Source of the DNA: Mariprofundus sp.
Lineage (GTDB): Bacteria > Pseudomonadota > Zetaproteobacteria > Mariprofundales > Mariprofundaceae
Direction: 5' to 3'
Assembly: GCA_021772835.1 (NCBI GenBank)
Contig: JAJFLE010000062.1
Coordinates: 1 to 36,946 of the forward strand
Length of the DNA stretch: 36,946 bases
Position numbers and translations under genes: made by a program. The notes under the pieces are model-generated. The model was not told the origin of the DNA. It searched no databases and was given only the letters and a program-made list of their open reading frames with translations. How positions within the stretch are numbered: the first letter of the stretch is position 1; each line of letters begins with the position of its first letter. Shown in pieces: positions 26,656 through 34,424 of this stretch.

Positions 26656-28630
26656 CGATTGACTGCTCCTTCAATTTCAGTAATTCGTCCCGGTACTTAG
26701 CGGCATCTTCAAAACGAAGGTCTGCCGCGGCTTCCACCATCAGCCGTTCAAGCTCAGCCGTACGTCTAACCCTTTCAGCCCAGCTCACAGGCTCAGGCTC
26801 TGCCACTTCAGGAATATGTCCGTAATCCATCTCATATACAGAGCCGAGAATGTCTTTAATCTCCGACTTCACCGTTTCCGGTGTAATACCGTGTTCGGCA
26901 TTATAAGCCAGTTGTCTGACCCGTCTTCGTTCAGTCTCATCCATAGCGCGCCGCATGGAATTGGTCATTTTGTCGGCGTAGAGAATCACAAATCCTTCAG
27001 CATTTCGTGCAGCCCTGCCTATCGTTTGGGTAAGGGATCGCTCGGAACGCAGGAAACCCTCTTTATCAGCATCGAAAATAGCCACCAGTGCGACCTCTGG
27101 CAGATCAAGTCCCTCGCGCAACAGGTTGATGCCAATGAGCACATCAAATACACCGAGTCGCAAGTCGCGCAGAATTTCCATGCGTTCAACCGTATCAATA
27201 TCCGAATGCAGATAGCGCACCTTCATATCAAGATTGTTCAGGTATTCTGTCAGATCTTCCGCCATACGTTTGGTCAAACATGTCGCCAGCACGCGGAAAC
27301 CTTTTGCAATGACTTCATTAGCCGCCGAGACAAAGTCATCCACCTGCGAGCTTGCCGGACGTATTTCAATGGGCGGATCCACAAGGCCTGTCGGCCTGAT
27401 AATCTGCTCAACAAACACACCCTTACATTTCTCCAGTTCATAGGTGCTTGGCGTAGCCGAAACATAAATGGCCTGCGGCACCACCGTTTCAAATTCGTGA
27501 AACTGCAGCGGGCGATTATCCAGTGCCGATGGCAGGCGGAATCCGAAATCCACCAAAGTCTGTTTGCGCGAACGATCCCCTTTGAACATGCCGCCAATCT
27601 GGGGAACTGTAACATGCGATTCATCCACCATCACCAGCGCATTATTCGGCAGATAATCCAGCAGCGTGGGTGGGGCTTCACCCGGTTCCCGGCCGGTAAG
27701 ATGGCGTGAGTAATTTTCCACACCCGTGCAGAAACCCACTTCCTGAATCATCTCCAGATCATAGATAGTGCGCTGCTCCAAGCGCTGCGCTTCCACCAGT
27801 TTATTCTGCACATGCAACTCAGCCAATCGTTCCGCCAGCTCAGCCTTGATCGCATCCATTGCACGTACCAGTGATTCGCGTGGCATGACAAAATGGCTTT
27901 TCGGGAACACCGTATACTTGTGCAGGCTTTCGATGCGTTTACCGGTCAACGGATCAAAGCGGGAGATCGCATCAATCTCATCGCCAAAGAACTCGATGCG
28001 GATGGCAAAATCCTCAGCATGTGCCGGATAAACCTCCAGCACATCACCGCGCAAACGGAATGTGCCGCGATGAAAGTCCATCTCATTACGCTGGTATTGC
28101 AGCTCCACCAGCTTATTTACCGCTGTGCGCTGATCCACCTCTCTACCCACTTCGAAATAAAGCAGCATGCCAGCATAGGCCTCGGGACTTCCGAGACCGT
28201 AAATGCATGAAACCGAGGCAACAATAATAACATCCTCACGCTCCAGCATGGCGCGTGTCGCCGAATGCCGCATGCGATCAATATGTTCGTTTATCGATGA
28301 GTCCTTTTCGATAAACGTATCACTCGATGGTACATAGGCTTCCGGCTGATAATAATCATAATAGGAGACAAAATACTCCACCGCATTGTTAGGAAAGAAC
28401 TGTTTAAACTCACCATACAGCTGGGCTGCCAGCGTTTTATTCGGTGCCATAATCAATGTCGCTTTCTGGGTACGCTCGATCACACAAGCCATGGAGTAGG
28501 TTTTACCGGAGCCAGTCACACCGAGCAGTGTCTGGTGACGCAAGCCCTGCTCTACACCATGCACCAATTCAGCAATCGCCTGTGGCTGATCGCCTCGTGG
28601 CTTAAAATTTCCTGCAAGTTCAAAACGCAT
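26648..28630 (-). CDS. uvrB: Excinuclease ABC subunit B
   Basis: Encodes 660 residues, the usual length. Walker A is [12 protein letters not shown] (about 38-49), the beta-hairpin for damage insertion lies in [16 protein letters not shown], Walker B with helicase motif is [14 protein letters not shown], and motif VI is QTIGRAARN. The C-terminal UVR domain ([21 protein letters not shown]) for UvrC contact is present. UvrB verifies lesions delivered by UvrA and loads UvrC for incision. The overlap with the SNF2 helicase gene suggests the two are translated together. An imperfect LexA-like dyad upstream has wrong spacing, so SOS control is not claimed. Confidence 0.97.
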   Translation of the reverse strand: MRFELAGNFKPRGDQPQAIAELVHGVEQGLRHQTLLGVTGSGKTYSMACVIERTQKATLIMAPNKTLAAQLYGEFKQFFPNNAVEYFVSYYDYYQPEAYVPSSDTFIEKDSSINEHIDRMRHSATRAMLEREDVIIVASVSCIYGLGSPEAYAGMLLYFEVGREVDQRTAVNKLVELQYQRNEMDFHRGTFRLRGDVLEVYPAHAEDFAIRIEFFGDEIDAISRFDPLTGKRIESLHKYTVFPKSHFVMPRESLVRAMDAIKAELAERLAELHVQNKLVEAQRLEQRTIYDLEMIQEVGFCTGVENYSRHLTGREPGEAPPTLLDYLPNNALVMVDESHVTVPQIGGMFKGDRSRKQTLVDFGFRLPSALDNRPLQFHEFETVVPQAIYVSATPSTYELEKCKGVFVEQIIRPTGLVDPPIEIRPASSQVDDFVSAANEVIAKGFRVLATCLTKRMAEDLTEYLNNLDMKVRYLHSDIDTVERMEILRDLRLGVFDVLIGINLLREGLDLPEVALVAIFDADKEGFLRSERSLTQTIGRAARNAEGFVILYADKMTNSMRRAMDETERRRVRQLAYNAEHGITPETVKSEIKDILGSVYEMDYGHIPEVAEPEPVSWAERVRRTAELERLMVEAAADLRFEDAAKYRDELLKLKEQSIDD

Positions 28631-28994
28631 CAGGCAATAGTAACCCCGAAGTTAAAGGATGCCAGTGTCAGTTTATATCCTGCCCGATAATAACAGGGTT
28701 GTGCCACCGATCAGTCACACTGATGTCACGGTTTATCATTATTTTTTCAGAAGGGTGTTGACGCTCACCCGTGCTTACTTCACATTTTTGATAGAGAACC
28801 TCAAATGCGCGCCGAAGATGAACAATCCAACCTCATTACATTCAGAGAAATGCAACCAATGTACTTGCAAAATTAAAGCGCAAGCAGCACACATTGGGTT
28901 GACATTTTTTTGTTGAAAACGATGCGTTGAGCGAGGACAACTCACTCAAGAGTTAAGGGTTTCCCAGTTACAGATAAGAAAGATTCATCGCGGA
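28631..28994. other. Intergenic region upstream of uvrB
   Basis: No supported gene. It holds the uvrB promoter on the minus strand. On the plus strand there is a dyad ATCAGT-CAC-ACTGAT at 28710-28724, overlapping an 11-base-phased pair CAGTCAC (28712-28718) and ATGTCAC (28723-28729) that resembles a degenerate PHO box, and a hairpin GGGTG/CACCC at about 28755-28772. A frame of 32 codons from 28819 with a CxxCxC segment has no good ribosome site and is not called. Confidence 0.4.
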
Positions 28995-29294
28995 TCAGTT
29001 ACCGAAGGGCCACCAGCGTGATGCATTGTTATCCGGTGCCGGACGATTTGGGTTATCCCGGCGCACATCTCTGGTTTCTACAGCATTGCGCTCACGCGCC
29101 ATACGCGCCTCACGCCTTTCGTTTTCCATACGGAGTTCATGCTCGCGATCATTTTCATATGCCTTGGCTTTGCTGCTATCATCTTTGCTTCCACTATCGC
29201 TGTAACGCTCTTTACTTTTAGAATCAGCCATTGCCGATGCCGCACTCAGTGACAGTGCAAAGAACATCGCCATAATCATCGAAAATAATTTCAT
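28995..29294 (-). CDS. Small highly charged periplasmic protein, unknown function
   Basis: 99 residues from the ATG at 29294, chosen because it begins a clear signal peptide (MKLFSMIMAMFFALSLSAASAMA, cleavage about residue 23) and has GGGG about 8 bases upstream; the longer open frame to 29405 is not signal-like. The mature part of about 76 residues is dominated by E, R, K, D, S and N. It includes a probable charged helix (EHELRMENERREARMARERNA) and an Asn/Pro-rich linker, and ends in RWWPFGN. No cysteine in the mature part. I recognise no family. The aromatic C-terminus could be a contact site, but no partner is evident. It lies just upstream of the uvrB promoter and downstream of trmB on the same strand. 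Confidence 0.65.
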   Translation of the reverse strand: MKLFSMIMAMFFALSLSAASAMADSKSKERYSDSGSKDDSSKAKAYENDREHELRMENERREARMARERNAVETRDVRRDNPNRPAPDNNASRWWPFGN

Positions 29295-29321
29295 TGTTAC
29301 CCCGCTTTTGTGTTTGGAGAT

Positions 29322-29333
29322 GGTTGGCCAACC
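29322..29333. promoter_or_regulatory. Perfect 12-bp palindrome upstream of the charged periplasmic protein
   Basis: GGTTGGCCAACC is perfectly self-complementary and lies about 28-39 bases upstream of the ATG at 29294, in the 5' untranslated or promoter region. A TATAAC element lies further upstream (about 29359-29364). It may be an operator; no regulator can be named. Confidence 0.45.
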
Positions 29334-29419
29334 TGTGGCCCGATTTGTTCTCTCTGCGGTTATACTGCTCACACAACAGTGAAGCACAACATTACAAATA
29401 CCCACCTCGGGTGAAATGA

Positions 29420-30121
29420 TTACGCTTTTATATAGTGGAGGAACTGGCTAACGCGCCCGGCTTTGTTGCCACGCTGCTCAAACTTGGTCTCGGGGCGATC
29501 TGCATCACGTTCAATAAAGCCACCGACTCCCGCCACATTGCTCAGCCCAGGGGTGGTATCGAGAACATCACGCATCCATTCAGCCAGGTCAGCTTTGTCG
29601 GAGGCAAGCTTGATAAATCCGCCCGGCTTCAAACGCGTCACCATGAGTTCGGCAAAATCTTTCTGGATGATGCGGCGTTTATGATGACGTGTTTTCGGCC
29701 AGGGATCGGGGTGATTGATAAACAAACCATCGAGCTGCTCTTCAGCCACCTGATTGCTCAATACAAACTGGGCTGGCAACTGGGTAATACGGCAACGCTG
29801 AATCTCACCGACATCATCAAGTCGGCATACCGCCTTGGCGACACCAGGCAGATAAATTTCCACCCCAACGAGCATCCAGTCCGGATGGGTTTTAGCCAGA
29901 TGGACAAGAAAATCACCGTTGCCAAAACCAATTTCCATTACGATTGGGGCACCGGATGGCAGGTTCGCGTCAGCCAGAGTTCTCTCTTTCGACAGACCGA
30001 TCACAGGCAGCCATTTCAGCAGCCGTGCCTCCTGCCCTACTGTCACAAAGCCATTTTTGCGCCCGTGTGTACGCATTTCATGTTGAATAAATTGATCACG
30101 GAACTCTTTGGATAATCGCAT
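29420..30121 (-). CDS. trmB: tRNA (guanine-N7-)-methyltransferase
   Basis: Encodes 233 residues. TrmB makes m7G46 in the variable loop of many tRNAs with S-adenosylmethionine. The SAM site is MEIGFGNGDFLVHLA; the next strand ends in VGVEIY; the tRNA-binding and catalytic signature is FINHPDPWPKTRHHKRRI; and the C-terminal region has the conserved TKFEQRG. Length and order match the family. The first ATG at 30121 gives a basic N-terminus as expected. The promoter must be in 30122-30238, back to back with the PHO box that faces the other way. Confidence 0.95.
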   Translation of the reverse strand: MRLSKEFRDQFIQHEMRTHGRKNGFVTVGQEARLLKWLPVIGLSKERTLADANLPSGAPIVMEIGFGNGDFLVHLAKTHPDWMLVGVEIYLPGVAKAVCRLDDVGEIQRCRITQLPAQFVLSNQVAEEQLDGLFINHPDPWPKTRHHKRRIIQKDFAELMVTRLKPGGFIKLASDKADLAEWMRDVLDTTPGLSNVAGVGGFIERDADRPETKFEQRGNKAGRVSQFLHYIKA

Positions 30122-30162
30122 CGGGCAATGTTACGGGATTCGAGAGCCTAGCCAACAGAAAA

Positions 30163-30184
30163 CTGTCACTAAACTGTCACTGTT
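30163..30184 (+). promoter_or_regulatory. PHO box (PhoB-binding direct repeat)
   Basis: CTGTCAC-TAAA-CTGTCAC at 30163-30180: two identical heptamers with an 11-base period, essentially the E. coli PhoB consensus CTGTCAT-A(A/T)A(A/T)-CTGTCA(C/T). A weaker third or fourth unit (CAGTCGC at 30196-30202) keeps the 11-base phase. A TAGCAT at 30203-30208 could be the -10 element. It lies 58 bases upstream of the ATG at 30239 and reads toward it. Confidence 0.75.
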
Positions 30185-30238
30185 ACTTTACAGGTCAGTC
30201 GCTAGCATGCATTCACCACTAAGCTCACAGGAGATATT

Positions 30239-30568
30239 ATGTTTCGTAAAACCCTCTTTGCATCACTGCTGGCGTTCTTGCCATTGTCCGGCCAAGCCTT
30301 GGCTGGTGAATATGTATATACAATTGACCATGGCACTCCCGGCGTGATTGCCAGCGAAAGTAAAATGGCGCGCATTGTCCTGATTGCTTCGGGTAACTGT
30401 GCGGCTATCCCCTATGAAGTGATTACTGACGGCGTAAAATCATTGAGCGGATCACTGAACTTAAGCAAACCATTGTCACTGCCACTGGATTTCACCACCA
30501 TAACACTGTCGTGCTCGATGGATGGGGTAAAAGCTGTTATCAATCAAAAGGATAAAAGCCTTTTCTAG
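30239..30568 (+). CDS. Small secreted beta-rich protein under a PHO box, unknown function
   Basis: Encodes 109 residues. A Sec signal peptide (FASLLAFLPLSGQALA, cleavage about residue 22) is followed by a mature protein of about 87 residues with alternating hydrophobic residues, as in a small beta-sandwich. It has two cysteines, C54 (SGNCAAIP) and C92 (LSCSMDG), which could form one disulfide. No family is recognised. An AGGAG site lies 8 bases before the start. The upstream near-perfect PHO box suggests induction when phosphate is scarce, so a role in phosphate scavenging or envelope change is possible; this is inference from the promoter only. Confidence 0.75.
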   Translation: MFRKTLFASLLAFLPLSGQALAGEYVYTIDHGTPGVIASESKMARIVLIASGNCAAIPYEVITDGVKSLSGSLNLSKPLSLPLDFTTITLSCSMDGVKAVINQKDKSLF

Positions 30569-30595
30569 GGATACGCTGAAAAAGTCAGAGTATCC
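30569..30595 (+). terminator. Stem-loop after the PHO-box secreted protein
   Basis: GGATAC (30569-30574) pairs with GTATCC (30590-30595), and CTGA (30576-30579) with TCAG (30585-30588), giving a 10-pair stem with one mismatch. It begins directly after the stop codon. There is no T-run, so it may stabilise the transcript rather than terminate it. Confidence 0.5.
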
Positions 30596-30655
30596 GTGCA
30601 GGCCATGGACGGCTTATGGCTGCCAGCCAGGTAGGGGCATGGATGCCTCGAATCA

Positions 30656-30679
30656 CCATTCGGCAGGACAGCCGAATGG
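30656..30679 (-). terminator. Stem-loop after the 30-residue microprotein
   Basis: Perfect 9-base arms CCATTCGGC (30656-30664) and GCCGAATGG (30671-30679) with a 6-base loop, 8 bases beyond the stop of the minus-strand microprotein at 30688. It lacks a T-run on either strand, so it is a candidate factor-dependent terminator or 3' stabiliser. Confidence 0.5.
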
Positions 30680-30687
30680 GACGAGCT

Positions 30688-30780
30688 TTAGCTGGAAAGC
30701 AGATCCATCACTATCATCAGGCCTACGATAATCAGTAGGCCGATGATAATCTGGAAACGCTCAAACCATGTCCTGCACAT
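30688..30780 (-). CDS. 30-residue membrane microprotein under a PHO box
   Basis: A frame of 30 codons plus stop. A strong GGAGG site (30787-30791, plus-strand CCTCC) lies 6 bases before the ATG. The N-terminus MCRTWFERFQ is basic and aromatic with one cysteine (C2), followed by a long hydrophobic helix IIIGLLIIVGLMIVMDLL and a tail of two serines. It should be a single-pass inner-membrane peptide with N-terminus in the cytoplasm. A PHO-box direct repeat lies 43-64 bases upstream in the same orientation and a perfect stem-loop follows the stop, which together argue for a real gene. The function is unknown; small phosphate-starvation membrane peptides often modulate a larger transporter, kinase or lipid enzyme. 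Confidence 0.65.
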   Translation of the reverse strand: MCRTWFERFQIIIGLLIIVGLMIVMDLLSS

Positions 30781-30822
30781 AGGCTTCCTCCAATCTTTCG
30801 AAATAAAAGAAGCTTAATCAAA

Positions 30823-30844
30823 GTCTATGACAGACTCATGACAT
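30823..30844 (-). promoter_or_regulatory. PHO box upstream of the membrane microprotein
   Basis: On the minus strand: ATGTCAT-GAGT-CTGTCAT, two heptamers with the 11-base period of PhoB sites and one mismatch to CTGTCAT. Ten bases after its end comes TAAGCT, a weak -10 candidate. It faces the microprotein start at 30780. Confidence 0.65.
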
Positions 30845-30939
30845 ATCACTATCGTCACAGACAAAACGCAGCCTGGTCCACACGAAAGGAACATGTGTCC
30901 AGCGTCAGCGGCACAGCAGTCACAATCGGGTAAAGCAGA

Positions 30940-31026
30940 CCACCACGAAGGGCACGCAGAAAAGCAGTTATGGATGAATATTAACAGGTTCTGAAATCTT
31001 CGAACACTTCGTGTGTTTCGTGGTGG
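30940..31026. repeat. Dispersed inverted-repeat element, copy B
   Basis: Arms CCACCACGAA (30940-30949) and TTCGTGGTGG (31017-31026) are exact complements; pairing continues imperfectly inward (GGGCACGCAG against CACTTCGTGTG). The right arm matches the left arm of copy A at 6636-6655 when reversed. It lies between the PHO-box region and the end of the YajL-like gene. The stretch 30845-30939 holds nothing I recognise. Confidence 0.5.
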
Positions 31027-31029
31027 AAA

Positions 31030-31584
31030 TCAGGCGATTATGGACAGTTTTACCGCTTCGGCTTTTGCCTCACCACAGAGTCTGGCAATCAGGCGCAGGG
31101 CAAATGCAACAGCGGTTCCTGCCCCACGGCTGGTGATAAGAAATTCATCTTCGACTACCGCATCATCCACATATACAGATGATGGCTGCAGCTTTTCCAT
31201 CTCTGCCTGAAAGGCTGGGTAAGAGGTCACCCGTTTGCCCACAGTAATGCCATAGGCGGCCAATGCCATGGGTGCTGCACAGATCGCCGCAATCGATTTA
31301 GACTCAGCTCTCAACCGCTCAACCACGGCTTTCACATTGGCATTATCGCGCAACAGGTGGGCATTGGGCAAGCCTCCCGGCAGCACCACCATGTCCCAGT
31401 TATCATGCATCACATCAGGAAGTGCCGCATCAGCCTTCATGATGATGTTTGATCGTCCCGCTACCGGATGACCATCAAGACTTGCAGTGCAGACCTCGAT
31501 ATCAGCACGCCTGAGCAAATCGACCACTGCAACAAACTCAATCTCTTCCACACCTGTAGTGAACGGAACCAGAACTTTAGCCAT
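31030..31584 (-). CDS. DJ-1/PfpI family protein (YajL-like)
   Basis: 184 residues from the ATG at 31584, which begins AKVLVPFTTGVEEIE as in YajL and DJ-1; the upstream extension in the open frame is not conserved. The nucleophilic elbow Cys is C102 in AAICAAPMALA, the supporting Glu is in GVEEIE (E14 or E15), and LPGGLPNAHLLRD and SRGAGTAVAFAL are family signatures. YajL/DJ-1 proteins act in oxidative and carbonyl stress; deglycase or glyoxalase activity has been reported and debated. The start overlaps the end of the TrpD2-like gene by 8 bases, so the two are probably co-translated. Confidence 0.92.
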   Translation of the reverse strand: MAKVLVPFTTGVEEIEFVAVVDLLRRADIEVCTASLDGHPVAGRSNIIMKADAALPDVMHDNWDMVVLPGGLPNAHLLRDNANVKAVVERLRAESKSIAAICAAPMALAAYGITVGKRVTSYPAFQAEMEKLQPSSVYVDDAVVEDEFLITSRGAGTAVAFALRLIARLCGEAKAEAVKLSIIA

Positions 31585-32536
31585 GGGGAATCTTCTCGTC
31601 TTTCCAGCTAGCCGGAAACTCACCGCGGGACGCCCAAACAAATGCCTGGCTCATGCGCTGCATCACTGCAGCTTCTCGCTCAGATACTTCTCCACCAAAC
31701 ATAGCAACAGTTTGCGCTTGCAGAGACTGTATATCCATGGCCTCTCTCGGATAAGGTGCTAAACCGGCTTCGCTGTATTTGAGTTGAGAGCATAACTCAC
31801 CCTGCTGCTTTACGATCAACTTCTGGCGATCAGCATACAGTTCCGGTTCGCCTTCAGCGCCCATAAAAACCAGAGAGCGTTTTTGCAGAAGTAACGTGTT
31901 GGCTTCGGCCATATAATCGGCATATGGCGTATGAAAAAATCCGTTCAACTGCCCGTCGCATGTTAAGGGGTTTAACAGCCTGGCCACGGTATTGGCGAAT
32001 GAGCGAACGCCCAGCCTCGGCCTCAGGTTATAAATACGAAACAGATCAGGGCACAGGTCGGAAAGATCGACATAGACCAAAGCTTCATTGTTCAGCGCAT
32101 CATGCGCATCAATAAGATTCGTTGCTCGTTTCACGCCCGCCTGCTGCAATACCTGCCAGGCGGTCACTCGTCCTTCAATCTGATCAACCCCGTGAATAAA
32201 TACCGGAATACCAGCATCACGTGCTTTCAATGCTGCAGCAAGATACGCATGCCCGGCTCTTCTCTTACCCGCATAACAGGGCAGATCAACGGCTCCTGCC
32301 GGCGCTGAAAACTGTTCGAATCCGGTAATTCGGGTTCTCGCAGCGTCAACAAATCCGGCCAACTCAGCACTTGTCTCCCCTTTCATGCGCAGGGCAATCA
32401 GAAATGCTCCCAATTGCAGTTCGTCTGCATCCGGTAAAAGCAGCTGTTCGAATACAGCTTTGGCTTCGATCCTGGTCAAATGATCGGATCCGTGTTTGCC
32501 GCGTGCAACGCGTTTGATCAGTGGCGATATATCCAT
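31577..32536 (-). CDS. Anthranilate phosphoribosyltransferase-like protein (TrpD2/YbiB type)
   Basis: About 319 residues from the ATG at 32536 (MDISPLIKRVARGKHG). The N-terminal four-helix unit with ARTRI...DLPCYAGKRR and the phosphoribosyltransferase-fold body resemble TrpD, but the glycine-rich PRPP loop of true TrpD (GTGGD) is replaced by CYAGKRRAGHAY, and LGVRSFANTVARLLNPL is the pattern of the YbiB/TrpD2 branch. E. coli YbiB binds nucleic acid and is DNA-damage induced; no tryptophan role is expected. Other trp genes are absent. The 133-base gap to the divergent olsF-like gene contains the PHO-box array. Confidence 0.85.
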   Translation of the reverse strand: MDISPLIKRVARGKHGSDHLTRIEAKAVFEQLLLPDADELQLGAFLIALRMKGETSAELAGFVDAARTRITGFEQFSAPAGAVDLPCYAGKRRAGHAYLAAALKARDAGIPVFIHGVDQIEGRVTAWQVLQQAGVKRATNLIDAHDALNNEALVYVDLSDLCPDLFRIYNLRPRLGVRSFANTVARLLNPLTCDGQLNGFFHTPYADYMAEANTLLLQKRSLVFMGAEGEPELYADRQKLIVKQQGELCSQLKYSEAGLAPYPREAMDIQSLQAQTVAMFGGEVSEREAAVMQRMSQAFVWASRGEFPASWKDEKIPHG

Positions 32537-32590
32537 AACCGACTTGTAACACCGGAAAGCAAAAGTGAAAAGCCCCATCTCATCATTCAC

Positions 32591-32634
32591 CTGTCATTCG
32601 CATGTCACGTTGTTGCAATCAGCGTGTCATGAGC
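32591..32634 (+). promoter_or_regulatory. Array of PHO-box repeats upstream of the olsF-like gene
   Basis: Four units in exact 11-base phase: CTGTCAT (32591-32597), ATGTCAC (32602-32608), a degenerate TTGCAAT (32613-32619) and GTGTCAT (32624-32630). Three of four fit the PhoB half-site (C/A/G)TGTCA(T/C), as in promoters with tandem PHO boxes. It lies 36-79 bases upstream of the ATG at 32670 and within the shared region with the divergent TrpD2-like gene. Confidence 0.72.
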
Positions 32635-32669
32635 TTAACGATGCTTTGACAGGCACATGGGGGATTATC

Positions 32670-34397
32670 ATGTTTAATATCGAAACGCTCACCGCCGAGC
32701 ACCTTCCCGGAGTCCTGCATAAACCACCTGTAGTTCGTAAATCACTGCAGGCCATTCTGCGTCTCCTGTTCCATGAAAAAGAGCTGAATAGTTTTCAAGC
32801 GCGGTATCCGCACCTGAAAGGATTCGATTTCATTGATCAACTGCTTGAGCACTTTGATTTCAGCTACTCACTGCGTGGTGATGAACGCGAGCGTATTCCC
32901 TCTGAGGGACGTGTGGTTATTATTGCTAACCATCCCATCGGCACCCTGGATGCAGCCGTATTGATTCGACTGGTCGGAGAAATCCGTCGCGATGTTAAAG
33001 CCGTCAGCAATCAGGTGCTTTCAAGCATTGAAGCACTGACTCCCCTACTGCTCTCAGTAGACAACATGGGAGGGCACAGCAGCCGCGATCAGCTCAAAGC
33101 GGTGTATAAACATCTGGAGAATGAGGGCGCTGTTATTATTTTTCCGGCAGGCGAAGTCTCCCGCATGAGCCCAACCGGCATTCGCGACGGGCGCTGGAAC
33201 AGCGGTTTTTTACGCATTGCCTCAGCAACCCGCTCACCGGTTCTGCCAATGTATATCGATGGCCGCAACTCCATGTTTTTTTATGCGCTGTCTTTCTTCT
33301 CCAAACCACTGTCGACCTTGTGGCTGGTGCGTGAGATGTTCAAACATGCCCGTCGCTCAGTGCATATCTGCATAGGTAATCCGGTGACCTTCGATAGCTA
33401 TCAGCGTGCAAGTCTGCCGCTGAAATCGCGCGTCAAACTATTCCAACGGCATGTCTATCGCATTGGCAAGCAGAAGGAACCGGTTTTTGCCACCAGCCGG
33501 GCCATTGCACACCCGGAAGATCGCCAGCAACTCAGACGTGAGATCCATGAATGCCATCAACTTGGTGAAACACGTGATGGCAAGCAGATCCACCTGTTCG
33601 AATTCAATGCCGACTGCAGCATTATGCGTGAAATCGGGCGTCTGCGTGAGATTGCTTTCCGGGCTGTTGGTGAAGGCACGGGCCAGCGCCGCGATGTCGA
33701 TGCATTCGACCGCTTTTGTCAGCAGATTATTCTCTGGGATGAGAGTGAGCTGGAAATCGTTGGAGCCTACAGACTGCGCGACACACGCAACGACACCTTT
33801 GATGCACAAGCCCTGTATAGCGCAACGCTGTTCGACTTCCAACCTGAAATGGAAACCATTCTGCAACAGGGGCTGGAGCTTGGACGCAGCTTTATCCAGC
33901 CTCGCTATTGGGGAAAACGCAGCCTTGATTACCTCTGGTTCGGCATCGGTGCATTCCTGCGCGACAATCCCGACTATCGATATCTGTTTGGTCCGGTAAG
34001 CATCAGCAACAGTTATCCGGCCGCAGCCAAAGACATGCTTGTCTGGTTCTATACCACCTATTTCGGCTCAGAATCACAAAGGGTCAAGGCACGCCTTTCC
34101 TACCGACTCGATGCCGAAGCCACATTGCTCATGCAAGAGGTCTTTTGCGGCTCCGACTTTAAACGGGATTATATTACCCTGAAAAGTCGGCTCGGCCATC
34201 TGGGCTGCAATGTGCCAACACTGTTCAAACAGTACAGTGAATTGTGTGAAGCCGGTGGCGTGAGTTTCCTGGGTTTCAACATCGACCCGGAATTTGCCAA
34301 CTGTGTGGATGGACTGGTCGTGCTTGACCTGGACGAGTTGAAAGCATCGAAACGTTCGCGGTATATAGATTCGGACGAATCAAAACACATTGCCTGA
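32670..34397 (+). CDS. olsF: OlsF-like bifunctional acyltransferase (ornithine/aminoacyl lipid synthesis)
   Basis: 575 residues from the ATG at 32670 (GGGGGA site 5 bases upstream); the open frame extends to 32565 through the PHO array, so the longer form is rejected. Residues about 75-270 are a PlsC-type glycerolipid acyltransferase: NHPIGTLDAA (H88, D94, the HX5D form seen in this subgroup), then IIFPAGEVSRMSPTGIRDGRW. Residues about 300-500 are a GNAT/hemolysin-like domain (IHLFEFNADCSIMREIGRLREIAFRAVGEG; LELGRSFIQPRYWG). This two-domain layout is that of OlsF, which N-acylates ornithine with its C-terminal part and O-acylates the product with its N-terminal part to make phosphorus-free ornithine lipid. 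The PHO array fits lipid replacement in phosphate limitation. Other amino acids (lysine, glutamine) as head group cannot be excluded. Confidence 0.82.
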   Translation: MFNIETLTAEHLPGVLHKPPVVRKSLQAILRLLFHEKELNSFQARYPHLKGFDFIDQLLEHFDFSYSLRGDERERIPSEGRVVIIANHPIGTLDAAVLIRLVGEIRRDVKAVSNQVLSSIEALTPLLLSVDNMGGHSSRDQLKAVYKHLENEGAVIIFPAGEVSRMSPTGIRDGRWNSGFLRIASATRSPVLPMYIDGRNSMFFYALSFFSKPLSTLWLVREMFKHARRSVHICIGNPVTFDSYQRASLPLKSRVKLFQRHVYRIGKQKEPVFATSRAIAHPEDRQQLRREIHECHQLGETRDGKQIHLFEFNADCSIMREIGRLREIAFRAVGEGTGQRRDVDAFDRFCQQIILWDESELEIVGAYRLRDTRNDTFDAQALYSATLFDFQPEMETILQQGLELGRSFIQPRYWGKRSLDYLWFGIGAFLRDNPDYRYLFGPVSISNSYPAAAKDMLVWFYTTYFGSESQRVKARLSYRLDAEATLLMQEVFCGSDFKRDYITLKSRLGHLGCNVPTLFKQYSELCEAGGVSFLGFNIDPEFANCVDGLVVLDLDELKASKRSRYIDSDESKHIA

Positions 34398-34424
34398 ATA
34401 AAAACAGATTGGTAGTTTCGTCAT

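Noticed and set aside
26816-27709. Plus-strand frame of 297 codons
   Set aside because: Shadow of uvrB, low-complexity His/Arg-rich translation, no family.
28684-28697. LexA-like dyad CCTG...CAGG upstream of uvrB
   Set aside because: The CTG and CAG arms are 11 bases apart, not the 10 of the proteobacterial SOS box, and the middle is not the usual A/T alternation.
28659-28916. Plus-strand frame of 85 codons, with an internal 32-codon version containing CNQCTC
   Set aside because: No usable ribosome site at either start; composition resembles non-coding DNA.
29435-30115. Plus-strand frame of 226 codons
   Set aside because: It lies fully inside trmB on the other strand, which is certain from its motifs; this is a shadow frame.
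32565-32669. N-terminal extension of the olsF-like gene by 35 codons
   Set aside because: It would translate the PHO-box array, and the ATG at 32670 has a G-rich ribosome site and the conserved-looking N-terminus.
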